A stretch of DNA of 64,000 nt from Acetobacter orientalis (GTDB lineage Bacteria > Pseudomonadota > Alphaproteobacteria > Acetobacterales > Acetobacteraceae). The stretch is taken from positions 1 through 64,000 of the forward strand of contig NZ_BAMX01000002.1 of NCBI RefSeq assembly GCF_000963965.1. Reading direction: 5' to 3'. The position numbers and the translations under genes were made by a program. The notes under the pieces are model-generated. The model was not told the origin of the DNA and did not search any database. It worked only from the letters and a program-made list of their open reading frames with translations. This document shows, one piece after another, positions 25,937 to 33,995 of this stretch (the stretch's first letter is position 1; every line of letters begins with the position of its first letter).

Positions 25937-26143
25937 TTAGGCTGTTTCGTCTTCACGCTGGGCCACAACGCACGCTGCATATTCCGACCCTTCTGATGCA
26001 ACACAGGCCGCTTTAGCTTCAGAATAGCCTGTAGCCTGCAAAATATTCTTTTTAAGCCCCACAAAAGCTGATGAACCGTCCCACATGATGCACACGGCAA
26101 AGAGCGTAAGAATTAGGGTTGCCATGACACTTAAGGACTTCAT
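25937..26143 (-). CDS. Small exported or membrane-anchored protein, unknown
   Basis: Sixty-eight residues from ATG 26143 (MKSLSVMATLILTLFAVC), preceded by GAGGAG at good spacing. An N-terminal hydrophobic helix (about 5-20) is a signal peptide or anchor. The rest is short and polar, with two Cys (KAACVASEG, YAACVVAQ) near residues 48 and 59 that could form a disulfide in the periplasm, plus one Cys in the helix. A clear terminator lies 40 bp downstream, so this is a complete single-gene unit. I do not recognise the family. Confidence 0.7.
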   Translation of the reverse strand: MKSLSVMATLILTLFAVCIMWDGSSAFVGLKKNILQATGYSEAKAACVASEGSEYAACVVAQREDETA

Positions 26144-26344
26144 CGGGCTCCTCACATTGCGGAAACATTAACAGCAGTAAACAATTCAAAACGTAATAAT
26201 CTGATTCGTAGGGGCAGGCAATCTGTTTTTTATACAAATGCGTGCCCACTCATGCGTATTCAAAATAGGGTTTAGACCCCCTCTTGAAAAGCATAGTAAC
26301 GCATTTACCCACTCCATGCGCCTCAAAACCAAGTGAGGCCCCAA

Positions 26345-26372
26345 TGGCCCGCGCTTTAACCGCTGCGGGCCA
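26345..26372. other. GC-rich stem-loop downstream of pgm
   Basis: TGGCCCGC (26345-26352) pairs with GCGGGCCA (26365-26372). It lies just past the pgm stop on the minus strand and may end that transcript, but there is no T-run. The rest of the gap 26144-26385 contains no feature I can support. Confidence 0.35.
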
Positions 26373-26385
26373 GAGTAAACACCCT

Positions 26386-28032
26386 TTAGACAGAGAGCAC
26401 TTTATTAATAACCGTCTGTGCTTCTTCCTGAATTTCTTTCAAATGTTCAGGGCTTTTAAAGCTTTCTGCATAAATTTTATACACATCTTCTGTACCAGAG
26501 GGGCGCGCAGCAAACCACCCATCGCGCGTGGTCACTTTTAGGCCCCCAATGGCAGCACCATTGCCGGGCGCTTTGGTCAGCTTAGCGGTAATGGCCTCAC
26601 CTGCCAGCGTATCACCGGGGTACTGCTCGGGGGAGAGTTTAGAAAGACGTGCTTTTTGTTCCGGCGTGGCGGCGGCATCTATGCGCTGATAATAAGGTGT
26701 ACCCAAGCGTGCAATCAGTTCGTGGTAATGCTGGCTGGGGTTTTTGCCGGTTTTCGCCGTAATTTCAGCGGCCAGTAGGCTTAAAATCAGGCCATCTTTA
26801 TCTGTTGTCCACACTGTACCATCGCGGCGCAGGAAGGTCGCCCCGGCACTTTCTTCCCCCCCAAACCCCAAAGAGCCATCAATAAGGCCGGGTACAAACC
26901 ACTTAAGGCCAACGGGTACTTCTACCAGTTTACGCCCCAGTTCAGCAGCAACACGGTCTATCAGGCTGCTGCTCACCAGTGTTTTGCCAATACCTAGGTC
27001 TTTTTTCCATTCTGATCGGTTTTGGTAGAGGTAGAAAATAGCCACAGCCAAATAATGGTTGGGGTTCATCAGCCCATCAGGCTGGGCCACAATGCCGTGG
27101 CGGTCTGCGTCTGTATCGTTCGCAAAAGCTACATCAAATTTCTGCCCCATAGAAATAAGCCGCGCCATGGCATAGGGCGATGAGCAATCCATACGAATCT
27201 GGCCGTCCCAATCGGCTGTCATAAAGCCAAACTGGGGGTCAACTTCTGTGCTCACAATGGTGGCGTTCAGGCCATACTGCTCAACAATACGCTGCCAGTA
27301 ACCAACAGCCGCCCCCCCTAGCGGGTCTATGCCAATTTTAACGCCAGCGGCCCGAATGGCCTCCATATCAATAACCGAGGCAAGGTCTGCCACGTAAGGC
27401 GTTACAAAATCATACTTGGTAATGCAGGGATGCTGTATGGCGGTATCGTAAGCAAGGCGTTGCACATCTTGCAGGCCGTTTGCCAAAAACTCATTGGCCA
27501 TATCCTGTATGGCTTTGGTTATGGCTGTATCGGCCGGGCCACCGTGGGGGGGGTTATATTTAAACCCACCATCGCTTGGCGGGTTATGAGAGGGGGTAAC
27601 CACAATGCCATCAGCAAGGCCTGTGGTACGGCCTTTGTTGTAAGCCAAAATAGCGTGGGAAATAACCGGCGTGGGCGTGTAACCACCACTTTGGTCGATA
27701 TGCACTTTAATGCCGTGTGCCGCCAGTACCTCAAGCGCTGTACGCTGTGCCGGGGCAGACACAGCGTGGCTATCAATGCCTAAAAACAGCGGGCCATCGA
27801 TGCCCTCGGCTTTGCGGTAGCGGGCAATGGCTTCACACATTGCCAGAATATGGTTTTCGTTAAAACTGGTGTGCAAAGGCGAGCCACGGTGCCCAGATGT
27901 ACCAAACGCCACACGCTGGGTTGCAACAGCAACGTCTGGTTTACGATCATAATAGGCTGCCAGCAGGGCAGGAATATCAACCAAATCTGCTGAAGGTAAC
28001 TGCTTGCCTGCCAATGGGCTGATCTTAACCAT
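26386..28032 (-). CDS. pgm: Phosphoglucomutase (alpha-D-glucose phosphate-specific)
   Basis: Interconverts glucose 1-phosphate and glucose 6-phosphate, feeding UDP-glucose for polysaccharide (in acetic acid bacteria also cellulose or acetan-like polymers). From ATG 28032 ([11 protein letters not shown]) it has 548 residues. Markers are [13 protein letters not shown], the phosphoserine loop [17 protein letters not shown], the metal loop [10 protein letters not shown], the sugar-binding FGGEESAG, and the C-terminal [16 protein letters not shown]. An in-frame extension to 28089 lacks a ribosome site and conservation. It is a single gene, upstream of the small peptide gene on the same strand. Confidence 0.96.
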   Translation of the reverse strand: MVKISPLAGKQLPSADLVDIPALLAAYYDRKPDVAVATQRVAFGTSGHRGSPLHTSFNENHILAMCEAIARYRKAEGIDGPLFLGIDSHAVSAPAQRTALEVLAAHGIKVHIDQSGGYTPTPVISHAILAYNKGRTTGLADGIVVTPSHNPPSDGGFKYNPPHGGPADTAITKAIQDMANEFLANGLQDVQRLAYDTAIQHPCITKYDFVTPYVADLASVIDMEAIRAAGVKIGIDPLGGAAVGYWQRIVEQYGLNATIVSTEVDPQFGFMTADWDGQIRMDCSSPYAMARLISMGQKFDVAFANDTDADRHGIVAQPDGLMNPNHYLAVAIFYLYQNRSEWKKDLGIGKTLVSSSLIDRVAAELGRKLVEVPVGLKWFVPGLIDGSLGFGGEESAGATFLRRDGTVWTTDKDGLILSLLAAEITAKTGKNPSQHYHELIARLGTPYYQRIDAAATPEQKARLSKLSPEQYPGDTLAGEAITAKLTKAPGNGAAIGGLKVTTRDGWFAARPSGTEDVYKIYAESFKSPEHLKEIQEEAQTVINKVLSV

Positions 28033-28200
28033 ATGCTCTGCAATCCTCGCCAGTCTGTGGGAATGGTATGAAACGCCCATACCAAACACCCTATCCCGCT
28101 GCTAATCCAGCCCTTTTGCACACAGGCAGGCTTGCACTAGCAAACGCAGGGAAGAAACATGACGACAGAAAGTGGAGAAAATCAGGCAGGTAAAAGAACA

Positions 28201-28220
28201 TAAGGGGGCAATGCCCCTTA
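28201..28220 (-). terminator. Hairpin downstream of the siderophore receptor
   Basis: TAAGGGGGC (28201-28209) faces GCCCCTTA (28213-28220) with a short loop; the minus-strand side continues with a moderately T-rich TATGTTCTTTT. A plausible intrinsic terminator. Confidence 0.5.
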
Positions 28221-28235
28221 TGCCCGCGCATTATT

Positions 28236-30608
28236 TTAGTAAGCTACGCTGACTTCACCCAAGAACATACGCCCAGCAGACGGTGTTGCCCGGTTTGAAA
28301 ACAGGCTTTGGTAATTCAAACGGTTGGCAAGATTGTAACCGTTCATTGAAATTTTCCAATGCTCATTAAAGCGATGAGAAATAACAGCGCTAAAATCTAG
28401 GTTAGCGGGCACCCGTGCCGTATTACCTGCATCCAGCCACACACCCTGCCGCCATGTTAAGCCACCACCAAAAGCAATGTTGTAAGGCTTAGTTGGAAAG
28501 GCATTATAAACAGACCACAACGTAGCCTGATTATGCGGCACATATTGCACTTTTTTACCAACATTTGCCGCCGTGCCAGACGCCAGCGTGCTGCTGTCAT
28601 ACAGAGCATACGTGGCGCTCACGTTCCAACCGGGTAGAATAATACCCCCTACAGAAAGCTCTAACCCCTGGTTGCGCTGCCGGTCTGAAGAACCCTGTGC
28701 CTCCCCCGTTACGGGGTCCATATTAATGGCATTGCCTTTATCAAGCCTGAACAGAGAAATGGTGGCCCCTAAGCGGTCATGTAAAATGCTGTATTTAGCC
28801 CCCACTTCGTAAAGCTGAGATTTTTCAGGGCTGGCAAAAGAATTGGTGCCGGGCCGAATAGGCACAGACCCGTTGGTAACATACATACCCATAGGCGTGG
28901 TTGAGCTGGCCCACGTAAAGTAATAGGTCTGGTGCTCATCTGGTGTGGCAATAAGGCTAACGTTAGGGTTAAAAACGTTTGATGTATCTTTTAAGTGAAT
29001 ATCTGGGTTTTTAGAAACATCGCCCCCGGTCATGTTATAGGCGGTTTTCCACCTATCCCACCTAAAACCACCTTTAACAGAAAGCCATTTTGTAAACCAA
29101 ATCTGATCGAACAGGAATATACCTGTATCAAACCCATACCCATTACTATGGGACTTGGCACCCAGTGCCCCAAGGCTTACAAGCCCAGCGGTGTTTGAGT
29201 CTCCGGGCACCAAATTCAAATCCCCCACGTAAGGGTTAGGGTTTACCAAATTGGCGTATGGCTTGTTGCGCGTATAGGTTGATTGAGAACGTACATCGTT
29301 CACGCGTTCAATATCAAAACCTGCTACAACCTGATGCTTCAAGAAGCCGGTATTAAAATCGGCCACCATTGTTGCAACATTTTGTACAGACCAGCTTTTT
29401 TGTTCATAGGGCAATGGCGCCATGCTGCTGCCGGGGTATGGGCCTGTGGCATTACCAGCCCCTTTAGGCCCAGCACGGGCAACCCATGCTTCCTTCCCGC
29501 TAAAATAATTTGCTGTACATGTTGCGTCACACGTGGCTTTAGAGGCGGCAAATGTGCGGTAATATTCACCACCGCGCAAATCATCATAAAATGTAATATG
29601 TTTGTTTAACTTATAGCTAAACCGCGCAGTTTCCATATTGTCGTTTGTAGCGTTTTGGTCGCTGTCTGTGCCGTACCAGTTTGTACGGCGAATCCCGTAT
29701 TCGGTAATTGGGCCACTACTACTATTCCCCGGTTTTTTAACAACAGGCACACCAAAATCTGGCACAGAATTTTCTTGCTGGTGCATATACTGCAAAATAA
29801 GCGTTGCCCGTTTGCCAAGACCAAACGCAAGAGAAGGCGCTACCCCCCAACGGTGCGAATAGATGTAGTCACGCCCTACAACGTTGTGCTCATCACCCAT
29901 GCCAGTAATACGGAAGGCTGTTGAGTCGTTAATTTTTTGGTTAAAATCGAGTGTGCCACGGTAGTAGCTGCCAGACCCACCGCTAAATTCAGCCGCGTAA
30001 CGGTTTTTAAGTGTTGGGGCTTTGGTAACCATATTAATGGCACCACCAGTTGTGCCATTACCAAACACTTCTGAAGATGGGCCTTTAATAACCGAAACAG
30101 AATCAAAATTAAAAGAGTCTCGAGAATAAACCCCAAAATCTCTTAACCCATCTTCATAAATATCATTCTGAGCTTGAAAACCACGGATAAGAAACTGGTC
30201 GCCATTCATGCCGCCAGCCCCTTCCCCAATAGACGCTGTTACACCGGGCACGTTACGCAAAGCCTCATCGAGAGACTTAACATTTTGCTGACGCATAAGG
30301 GCTTGGGGCACAACGTTAATATTTTGAGGCGTATGCATAACATCTTGCGGCATACGCGACAGGCCAACAGACTGGTGCATGGTGTTAAACCCATGCCCGC
30401 TAACGGTCAGGCGTTCTTCATCTGTTGAGGCAATATCTGTTTTATTAGAAACAACTTTGTTTGGAAGACGTGCATTTTTCGAATTACGCTTTTTATGCCC
30501 ATCTGGCGTATCAGACTTTGGCGTAATAGCCGCCATAGCCTGTGTAGACAGCAAAATAGCGCCCATAACGGAAAGGGGTGCAAAATACACCCTGTAAACT
30601 CTGCTCAT
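28236..30608 (-). CDS. TonB-dependent siderophore receptor (catecholate type, Fiu-like)
   Basis: Outer-membrane iron-siderophore receptor. From ATG 30608 (MSRVYRVYF) it has 790 residues; ATG 30614 is nearly equivalent. A signal peptide (SVMGAILLSTQAMA) is followed by a basic linker, a TonB-box-like ERLTVSGHG, the plug (SLDEALRNVPGVTASIGEG, FLIRGFQAQNDIYEDGLRD, SVSVIKGPSSEVFGNGTTGGAINMVTK) and a barrel ending in FLGEVSVAY. The plug pattern fits the Fiu/FcuA siderophore group. A Fur-box-like site lies about 45 bp upstream, which suggests iron repression. No siderophore synthesis genes are near, so the ligand may be a xenosiderophore. Confidence 0.9.
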   Translation of the reverse strand: MSRVYRVYFAPLSVMGAILLSTQAMAAITPKSDTPDGHKKRNSKNARLPNKVVSNKTDIASTDEERLTVSGHGFNTMHQSVGLSRMPQDVMHTPQNINVVPQALMRQQNVKSLDEALRNVPGVTASIGEGAGGMNGDQFLIRGFQAQNDIYEDGLRDFGVYSRDSFNFDSVSVIKGPSSEVFGNGTTGGAINMVTKAPTLKNRYAAEFSGGSGSYYRGTLDFNQKINDSTAFRITGMGDEHNVVGRDYIYSHRWGVAPSLAFGLGKRATLILQYMHQQENSVPDFGVPVVKKPGNSSSGPITEYGIRRTNWYGTDSDQNATNDNMETARFSYKLNKHITFYDDLRGGEYYRTFAASKATCDATCTANYFSGKEAWVARAGPKGAGNATGPYPGSSMAPLPYEQKSWSVQNVATMVADFNTGFLKHQVVAGFDIERVNDVRSQSTYTRNKPYANLVNPNPYVGDLNLVPGDSNTAGLVSLGALGAKSHSNGYGFDTGIFLFDQIWFTKWLSVKGGFRWDRWKTAYNMTGGDVSKNPDIHLKDTSNVFNPNVSLIATPDEHQTYYFTWASSTTPMGMYVTNGSVPIRPGTNSFASPEKSQLYEVGAKYSILHDRLGATISLFRLDKGNAINMDPVTGEAQGSSDRQRNQGLELSVGGIILPGWNVSATYALYDSSTLASGTAANVGKKVQYVPHNQATLWSVYNAFPTKPYNIAFGGGLTWRQGVWLDAGNTARVPANLDFSAVISHRFNEHWKISMNGYNLANRLNYQSLFSNRATPSAGRMFLGEVSVAY

Positions 30609-30651
30609 GCACATGCCCCAACACAGAAAGAATAGTAGGGAGGGCAATACA

Positions 30652-30674
30652 GGAAATAATAATCGTTCGCAATT
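30652..30674. promoter_or_regulatory. Fur-box-like site upstream of the siderophore receptor
   Basis: On the receptor's strand the site reads AATTGCGAACGATTATTATTTCC in part, that is TGCGAAcGATTaTtATTTcC, an imperfect dyad resembling Fur boxes that have the form TGCAAATGATTATCATTT. It sits 44-66 bp before the start codon, where a repressor could block transcription. Assignment is by resemblance only. Confidence 0.4.
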
Positions 30675-30860
30675 ACAGGTTGCGTAATCTTATAACGGAA
30701 TATGGGCATTGCATGCCAACTGTATCATTATTGACACAATACCCTTTATCCCAAAGGCCATACACAGGCAGCCTTTTCCAGCACAAATGTTTTGAATTTT
30801 GTTTTTAAAAAGAGATTTTAAATACCAGAACTATTCGGGGGTGTAAGAATAAAGGCAAAC

Positions 30861-31235
30861 CTAGCCCCCCCCTTCGGTTTGGGTTTTGGGTTTTGCTAAA
30901 CTCGCCTGCCCTTTGGCTATCCGTTGCGCTAAAGGCAACCCTGCTTTGTCTTCTCGCAATAAGCCAATAAGCGCTTTTGCCCGCAATATTTCTTCTTCAT
31001 TCGCCAAGCTATAATAAATGGCGCGAGATTCCCGGCGGGGTACAACAATATCTGCCCGGCGCAATGTGCCTAGTTGCTGGCTAAGCGTAGGTTGGCCAAT
31101 ACCCGTTTTGGCCTCTAGCTCACTTACGGCTAGGGGGCCACCCAACAAAGCATCAACAATAATAAGGCGTTGTGGCTGGGCAAACAGTTTAAGGCGCTCA
31201 ACCAGCTGCTTGGCTTCATCAAAAGAGAGCGGCAT
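30861..31235 (-). CDS. ArsR/SmtB-family repressor, BigR/SqrR-like
   Basis: Winged-helix regulator of 124 residues: RLKLFAQPQRLIIVDALLGG, then the recognition region ELEAKTGIGQPTLSQQLGTLRR and the wing IVVPRRESRAIYYSLA. The recognition helix closely recalls BigR, the repressor of persulfide-detoxification operons. Unlike BigR and SqrR, it contains no cysteine at all, so the known dithiol/persulfide switch cannot operate. Its ATG overlaps the peroxiredoxin stop (TAATG), giving a two-gene unit divergent from the MBL-fold gene. The C-terminus is Lys/Gly-rich. A symmetrical candidate operator lies in the divergent promoter region. Confidence 0.85.
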   Translation of the reverse strand: MPLSFDEAKQLVERLKLFAQPQRLIIVDALLGGPLAVSELEAKTGIGQPTLSQQLGTLRRADIVVPRRESRAIYYSLANEEEILRAKALIGLLREDKAGLPLAQRIAKGQASLAKPKTQTEGGG

Positions 31236-31894
31236 TATACACCACGCTCAGCAGCGGGGGGCATAAACCACGCAGGGCCAGCCGCGGCAACACCCTGCTG
31301 TGTTAACGGCACTTGGGGCATACCCGCCTGCCCCGGCTGCCAGCCTTCTGGCAACAGCACGCCCTCTTGCGCGGCAAATTGCAGCGCCGCCACAAGCCGC
31401 AACAACTCTTTAACAGAGCGCCCAACGGCAGGAGGGTACCATGTAAGCGCCTGCACCACACCATCTGGATCAATGACATATACCGCTCTTACCGTCACAC
31501 TGCTTTCGGCCGCAGCATCCAACATGCCGTAAGCCCGGGCCACAGACATAGACGGGTCTTCAATAATCGGGAAAGGAATCGTAACGCCAAACTGCTCCCG
31601 AATGGCCTCTACCCACGCAAGGTGTGACGGCAGACTATCTACAGACAGCCCAATAAGCGCACAATTTAACGCCTTAAACTGTGGCTCTGCCTGTGCAAGA
31701 GCAATAAACTCGCTTGTGCAGACTGGCGTAAAATCTGCTGGGTGCGAAAACAGCAAGACCCAATGCCCCCGCAAAGCACTTAAGGTAAGCTCACCTTGCG
31801 TGGTACGCGCCACAAAATCTGGGGCAACATCACCAATCTGTAGAATGGCGCGCGTATGGGAAAGAGGGCAGGATTGCTGAATGCTGTCGGTCAT
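31235..31894 (-). CDS. Peroxiredoxin (AhpC/TSA, 1-Cys Prx6-like)
   Basis: Thiol peroxidase reducing hydrogen peroxide, organic peroxides or possibly persulfides. The 219-residue length and the active-site motif HPADFTPVCTSEF match the Prx6/archaeal group. Other conserved parts are IGLSVDSLPSHLAW, FPIIEDPSMSVARAYGML, and RAVYVIDPDGVVQAL. Two further Cys (positions about 9 and 78) have no obvious resolving role. GGAG before ATG 31894 is unusually close. It is co-transcribed with the ArsR-type gene and divergent from the ETHE1-like gene. Confidence 0.92.
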   Translation of the reverse strand: MTDSIQQSCPLSHTRAILQIGDVAPDFVARTTQGELTLSALRGHWVLLFSHPADFTPVCTSEFIALAQAEPQFKALNCALIGLSVDSLPSHLAWVEAIREQFGVTIPFPIIEDPSMSVARAYGMLDAAAESSVTVRAVYVIDPDGVVQALTWYPPAVGRSVKELLRLVAALQFAAQEGVLLPEGWQPGQAGMPQVPLTQQGVAAAGPAWFMPPAAERGV

Positions 31895-31941
31895 ACTCCG
31901 CTTGTAAGCGAATCACGGTTCTTGACGCAATACGGTTTCGC

Positions 31942-31972
31942 ATTTAATGAAGTATGAAATACAGAGTTAAAT
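31942..31972. promoter_or_regulatory. Nested 31-bp dyad in the divergent promoter region (candidate operator)
   Basis: ATTTAA (31942-31947), four bases, GTAT (31952-31955), three bases, ATAC (31959-31962), four bases, TTAAAT (31967-31972). Both arms and both spacers are exactly symmetrical. It sits between the peroxiredoxin-arsR pair and the MBL-fold gene, and is the natural candidate site for the ArsR/BigR-like protein. Confidence 0.6.
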
Positions 31973-32000
31973 TAAATCTTAAACTATAAGGACGCCAAAG

Positions 32001-32927
32001 ATGACGGATTCGCCTCTGGCTACAGCAACAGCCCAGATTCTGCGTGCCGAGCAACAGCCCGGGCAGAAACCCGTTATAAAAACCTTCTTTGATGAAGCGA
32101 CCTTTACCGCCAGCCATGTGGTGCATGACCCACAAACCAAAACCGCCGCCATTATAGACAGCGTGCTTGATTATGAGGCATCGTCAGGGCGCACCTCTCA
32201 TGCCACGGCAGAGCAGATTGTTGCCTACGTAAAGGCCGAAGGCCTGAGCGTTGCTTGGCAGCTTGAAACCCACGCCCACGCAGACCACCTTTCTGCCGCA
32301 CCATGGCTACAAGAGCAGGTGGGCGGCAAATTGGGCATTGGTGCAGCCATTACGCATGTGCAAAAGGTTTTTGGTAAAATCTTTAACGCAGGCACACAAT
32401 TTGCGCGTGATGGCTCACAGTTTGACCACCTCTTTCACGATGGTGAAACTTTTAAAATTGGCGCGCTAGAGGCTATCGCCTTGCACGTACCCGGCCACAC
32501 CCCAGCCGATATGGCCTTTATTATTGGTGATGCCGCCTTTATTGGCGACACACTTTTTATGCCAGACTACGGCACCGCCCGCGCAGACTTTCCGGGCGGT
32601 GATGCCCGCATGCTGTACCGCTCTATTCATCGCCTTTTAAAGCTACCGTGCGCAACACGCCTTTTCTTGTGCCATGACTACAAAGCCCCCGGACGCGACA
32701 CATTTGCATGGGAAACAACGGTTGGCGCAGAGCGCGCCCACAATATTCATGTACATGAAGGCGTTACAGAAGACAGCTTTGTGCAAATGCGCACAACACG
32801 AGATGCCACCCTCTCTCTTCCAACGCTTATTATGCCTTCTGTACAAATTAATATTCGGGGTGGCCATATGCCCGAGCCTGAAGATAACGGCGTAAGTTAC
32901 ATCAAAATACCCATTAATACGCTCTAA
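32001..32927 (+). CDS. MBL-fold persulfide dioxygenase-like protein (ETHE1/Blh family)
   Basis: Metallo-beta-lactamase-fold protein of 308 residues, probably oxidising glutathione or low-molecular-weight persulfides to sulfite. Motifs: IKTFFDEATFTASHVV, the metal motif HAHADH in LETHAHADHLSAAPWL, ALHVPGHTPADMAFI, GDTLFMPDYGTARADFPGGDA and LCHDYKAPG, all typical of ETHE1/Blh/CstB N-domains. No rhodanese domain is fused. AAGGA stands 8 bp before ATG 32001. A sulfite exporter-type permease follows, fitting the chain persulfide to sulfite to export. Confidence 0.88.
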   Translation: MTDSPLATATAQILRAEQQPGQKPVIKTFFDEATFTASHVVHDPQTKTAAIIDSVLDYEASSGRTSHATAEQIVAYVKAEGLSVAWQLETHAHADHLSAAPWLQEQVGGKLGIGAAITHVQKVFGKIFNAGTQFARDGSQFDHLFHDGETFKIGALEAIALHVPGHTPADMAFIIGDAAFIGDTLFMPDYGTARADFPGGDARMLYRSIHRLLKLPCATRLFLCHDYKAPGRDTFAWETTVGAERAHNIHVHEGVTEDSFVQMRTTRDATLSLPTLIMPSVQINIRGGHMPEPEDNGVSYIKIPINTL

Positions 32928-32964
32928 CGTTTTTCTTCTCTCTTTTTACAGTCAGGTTCTCAGC

Positions 32965-33747
32965 ATGTCCGCAGCACTTTTTCATACAGGGTTAGAACTT
33001 TTCTCTGGCGTGCTGGTTGGCTTTACATTGGGGCTTATTGGTGGGGGCGGCTCTATTCTTGCTGTGCCCCTCATGGTGTATTTAGTTGGTGTTTCAAACC
33101 CCCATGTTGCTTTGGGTACTAGCGCCTTAGCTGTTGCAGTTAATGCCTTGGTAAGCCTTGCACAACACGCCCGCGCCCATACCGTAAAATGGCGTTGCGC
33201 CAGCATTTATGCCTCTACCGGTATAGTGGGCGCTTTTGCCGGTGCCGCTGCCGGCAAGGCGGTCGATGGGCGGCACCTTCTGCTATGTTTTGCCATACTC
33301 ATGATTGGCGTTGGCATTATTATGCTTAAAGGCCGCCGCAACGAAGGTTGCCCCGGCGCAAGCTGTAACCGGCACAATGCCGGAAAAGTAGCAGGCTATG
33401 GGTTGGGCACCGGCCTGCTTTCAGGTTTTTTTGGCATAGGCGGCGGGTTTCTGATTGTACCCGGCCTTATAGCCTCAACTGGCATGCCTATCTTAAATGC
33501 TGTTGGTACATCTCTTGTTGCTGTCTCAGCTTTTGGGTTAAGCACAGCCGTAAGCTATATGCTTTCAGGCTATATAGACTGGCAACTTGCCGGGCTGTTT
33601 ATTCTGGGGGGTGCTGCAGGTAGCGTAGTAGGCATACGCACAGCCCGACACATGGCAAAATCTAAAGGGAGCTTAACCACCTTCTTTGCCATCGTTATTT
33701 TTGCCGTTGCCATTTACATGATCTGGCAAGGACTCCGCTCCCTCTAA
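32965..33747 (+). CDS. TauE/SafE-family sulfite/anion permease
   Basis: Membrane protein of 260 residues with about seven to eight hydrophobic helices. The two family repeats are seen as LVGFTLGLIGGGGSILAVPLM and GLLSGFFGIGGGFLIVPGLI, followed by VGTSLVAVSAFGLSTAVSYM. The family exports sulfite or other sulfur-containing anions. A cytoplasmic loop has two Cys (GCPGASCNRH, about 131-137), also seen in some BigR-operon permeases. It lies 37 bp after the persulfide dioxygenase-like gene in one transcript, ending at a terminator. Confidence 0.9.
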   Translation: MSAALFHTGLELFSGVLVGFTLGLIGGGGSILAVPLMVYLVGVSNPHVALGTSALAVAVNALVSLAQHARAHTVKWRCASIYASTGIVGAFAGAAAGKAVDGRHLLLCFAILMIGVGIIMLKGRRNEGCPGASCNRHNAGKVAGYGLGTGLLSGFFGIGGGFLIVPGLIASTGMPILNAVGTSLVAVSAFGLSTAVSYMLSGYIDWQLAGLFILGGAAGSVVGIRTARHMAKSKGSLTTFFAIVIFAVAIYMIWQGLRSL

Positions 33748-33776
33748 TACAATACTTACAAAAATTATTAAATTAT

Positions 33777-33801
33777 AAGCGGCCTTATGGTCGCTTTTTT
33801 T
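33777..33801 (+). terminator. Terminator after the TauE/SafE gene
   Basis: AAGCGGCC (33777-33784), loop TTAT, GGTCGCTT (33789-33796, one G·T pair), then T-run. It closes the persulfide unit. Confidence 0.8.
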
Positions 33802-33900
33802 GTGTGTGAAATGCCATCCACAAAACGGAAATTTATTTCAACATGCTGTTTTTGCTTTATTTTTTGAAAAATCGCCATTCCAGGTGCATAGCTGCCCCGC

Positions 33901-33929
33901 TTGACACTTAATGATTATGTGAATATGTT
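33901..33929 (+). promoter_or_regulatory. Sigma-70-type promoter for the cyd operon
   Basis: TTGACA (33901-33906, a perfect -35 element), 17-bp spacer, TATGTT (33924-33929). It lies 67 bp before cydD. I see no FNR-type TTGAT-N4-ATCAA site nearby. The surrounding gap 33802-33995 is AT-rich and otherwise empty. Confidence 0.55.
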
Positions 33930-33995
33930 TCTAACACTTTATTATTTACATAAAGTATAGTCCTTTTTGGCGGAAAACAGTTCAGGTCTTATGCA

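Noticed and set aside
28159..28203. A 14-codon frame starting MTTESGENQAGKRT
   Set aside because: A possible ribosome site exists, but the frame is too short, ends at a terminator hairpin of the opposite gene, and has no other support.
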